From CAWIXB01 sp963839955 (lineage in GTDB: Bacteria; Actinomycetota; Actinomycetes; JACCUZ01): DNA of 64,000 nt. Every line of letters begins with the position of its first letter. The first letter of the stretch is position 1. The notes under the pieces were generated by a model that saw only the letters and a program-made list of their open reading frames with translations, made no database searches and was not told where the DNA came from. The DNA is taken from the NCBI GenBank assembly GCA_963839955.1, contig CAWIXB010000001.1, forward strand, positions 744,001-808,000, written 5' to 3'. Made by a program: the position numbers and the translations under genes. Of the stretch, positions 62,824-64,000 are shown in pieces.

Positions 62824-63487
62824 TCAGATGCGGATGACGATCTTGCCCAGTGCCTGACCGGATTGCAGCCACCGGAGGGCTTCGGGCACCTCATCCAGCG
62901 AGAAGGTCTTGCCGACGATCGGCGTGAGCTCAATCCGCACGGGTGAAGTCCTCCTGTGCGTAGTCGATGACGTGGTCGGCGCCGAGCGAAAGGATCATGG
63001 CCAGCTTTCCGCTTGCGTCCACGCCGGTGACAGTCGCTCCCCGTGCCTTTGCGAGCTGTACGGCGAAGAACCCCACGCCACCCCCGGCGCCGTTGACCAG
63101 CACACGCTGTCCGGGCCCCGAAGGCGTCCCTGCGCCAGGTTGTGCAGGGCGATGAGCCCGGAGGTGGGCACACTGGCAGCCTGCTCGAAGTTGATGTTGC
63201 CCGGTTTGCGTGCCAGGGCGGTCTGGGGGACGGACACGTACTCGGCGTGCGCGCCGCCGTTGTGCCACTGGTAGCCCGTGACGGTCTCGCCGAAGACCTC
63301 GTCCGCCGGTTGGAACCATCAGGCGCAGAACGTAGGGGTGGTCGCTCACGACGTGCCACACGTCAGGGTGGACCGAGGCAGTGCGGACTCGCACGAGCAC
63401 CTCGTCGTCGCCGACCACAGGCGTGTCGACTTCTCGGACGTGGAGCAGGTCCGCTGCTCCGTATCTGTCCTGCACGACCGCCCTCAT
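62824..63487 (-). pseudogene. decayed zinc-type NAD(P) alcohol dehydrogenase
   Basis: Starts normally (MRAVVQDRYGAADLLHVREV), then pieces of one protein occur in different frames: VFGETVTGYQWHNGGAHAEY, NFEQAASVPTSGLIALHNLA and NGAGGGVGFFAVQLAKARGA, ending with KTFSLDEVPEALRWLQSGQA and GKIVIRI. Segments of about 35 and 120 residues seen in intact homologues are missing and at least two frame changes are needed. A quinone-oxidoreductase/ADH pseudogene. Confidence 0.85.
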
Positions 63488-63573
63488 GGTGGGACCGTAC
63501 GCCGCCTTCGGCGCGCCTCTGGGAAGTCGTCAGCGAACCCGATGGTTACGTTTGTGAGGCTTGGGAGAGACGG

Positions 63574-64000
63574 ATGCAGTTAGAACAGCCGGTCGCCGGC
63601 TATCGGTGGCTACCACGAGTGCGACAGCTCGTTGTCGCCTGCATCGTGCTAGGTCTCGGTGTCGCACTGTTGCTCGACGTCGGATGGGGCTCGGACGGCT
63701 ACTCGACGCTGGTCAACGGCCTTTCCATAGCTAGTGGCGCGCCGTTCTGGATCCCGAACGCCATCGTCGGCTTCCTGCTTGTGGCGGTGGCCTGGCTGCG
63801 TGGGACGCGTCCGGGCATCGGCACCATCGTGCAGCCGCTGGTCGTCGGCTCGGTGGTCTCGGTTGCGATGGCGCTGATACCGGAAGCAGAAAGCGCGGTG
63901 TTGCGCGTGCTCCAGCTGCTGGTGGCATTTGTCCTGCTCACGCTCGGCGTCGCGGGCTACCTCGCGAGCAACACCGGCGCCGGCCCGGCTGAAGCCGCCG
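63574..64000 (+). CDS. YczE/YitT-like membrane protein, cut by window edge
   Basis: 142 residues before the window ends. At least four membrane helices (LVVACIVLGLGVALLL, IPNAIVGFLLVAVAWL, VVGSVVSVAMALIP, LLVAFVLLTLGVAGYLA). DVGWGSDGYSTLVNGLSIAS resembles the GxxPxxxL loop of YczE-type proteins. Start ATG with GGGAGAG upstream. Transport or regulatory role unknown. Confidence 0.75.
   Translation, partial: MQLEQPVAGYRWLPRVRQLVVACIVLGLGVALLLDVGWGSDGYSTLVNGLSIASGAPFWIPNAIVGFLLVAVAWLRGTRPGIGTIVQPLVVGSVVSVAMALIPEAESAVLRVLQLLVAFVLLTLGVAGYLASNTGAGPAEAA

Overview
The window is a 64 kb piece of a high-GC actinobacterial chromosome. Evidence: many GTG and TTG starts, WhiB7, the AdnAB-type helicase-nuclease pair, mycoredoxin, MoeZ, a DUF2342 zinc protease, a PPA1309-family protein and a UPF0182 membrane protein. 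Gene content fits the Propionibacteriales/Nocardioidaceae best (inference; no marker was compared by alignment). Both ends cut genes: an alpha/beta hydrolase at 1 and a YczE/YitT-like membrane protein at 64000.

Bases 1-47,000 are mostly a conserved actinobacterial core. The order parA, RhlE-type helicase, ferritin-like protein, DUF3107, TetR, moeZ, O6-alkylguanine alkyltransferase-like protein, adnA, adnB, nudC, mycoredoxin, uvrD2, whiB7, ABC1 kinase, ThiF-like protein, DUF2342 protease, PDZ-Lon protease, UPF0182 closely follows the mycobacterial Rv3213c-Rv3193c order as I remember it. Lineage-specific genes sit between these: a leaderless HTH/Clp-N operon, two M20 peptidases, a PLP decarboxylase, a LigD-like polymerase, a helical protein with a DUF1023 hydrolase, enoyl-CoA hydratase and moaE. 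The core shows DNA repair (adnAB, uvrD2, LigD-like Pol, ATL), sulfur-carrier and cofactor chemistry (MoeZ, MoaE), redox control (mycoredoxin, NudC) and antibiotic-inducible control (WhiB7 with an attenuator leader).

Bases 47,051-53,732 hold an initiator tRNA-Met and a 6.6 kb island integrated in it. A 39-bp copy of the tRNA 3' end bounds the right side. The island carries a tyrosine integrase whose reading frame is broken at the N-terminus. It also has a divergent persulfide-handling cluster: rhodanese, CstB-like persulfide dioxygenase-rhodanese, TauE/SafE exporter and small proteins leftward; thioredoxin, DUF302 and a CsoR/CstR-type repressor rightward. A CsoR-type operator fills the -35/-10 spacer of the leftward promoter.

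Bases 53,821-64,000 are accessory: a pterin dehydratase-VOC fusion, an SRPBCC protein, a WxL-like/DUF916 surface pair, a glycosyltransferase remnant, a Tat-exported GH127 enzyme with a nested LamG domain, a DUF4157 metallopeptidase-like protein, a decayed alcohol dehydrogenase and a partial membrane protein.

Non-coding points of note are three copies of a ~105-nt intergenic inverted repeat, a 27-bp minisatellite whose CTAG supplies stop codons to both convergent genes, paired palindromic operators on a predicted leaderless promoter, a probable CTG start with strong Shine-Dalgarno in the RhlE-type gene, and a single-base frameshift in adnB.
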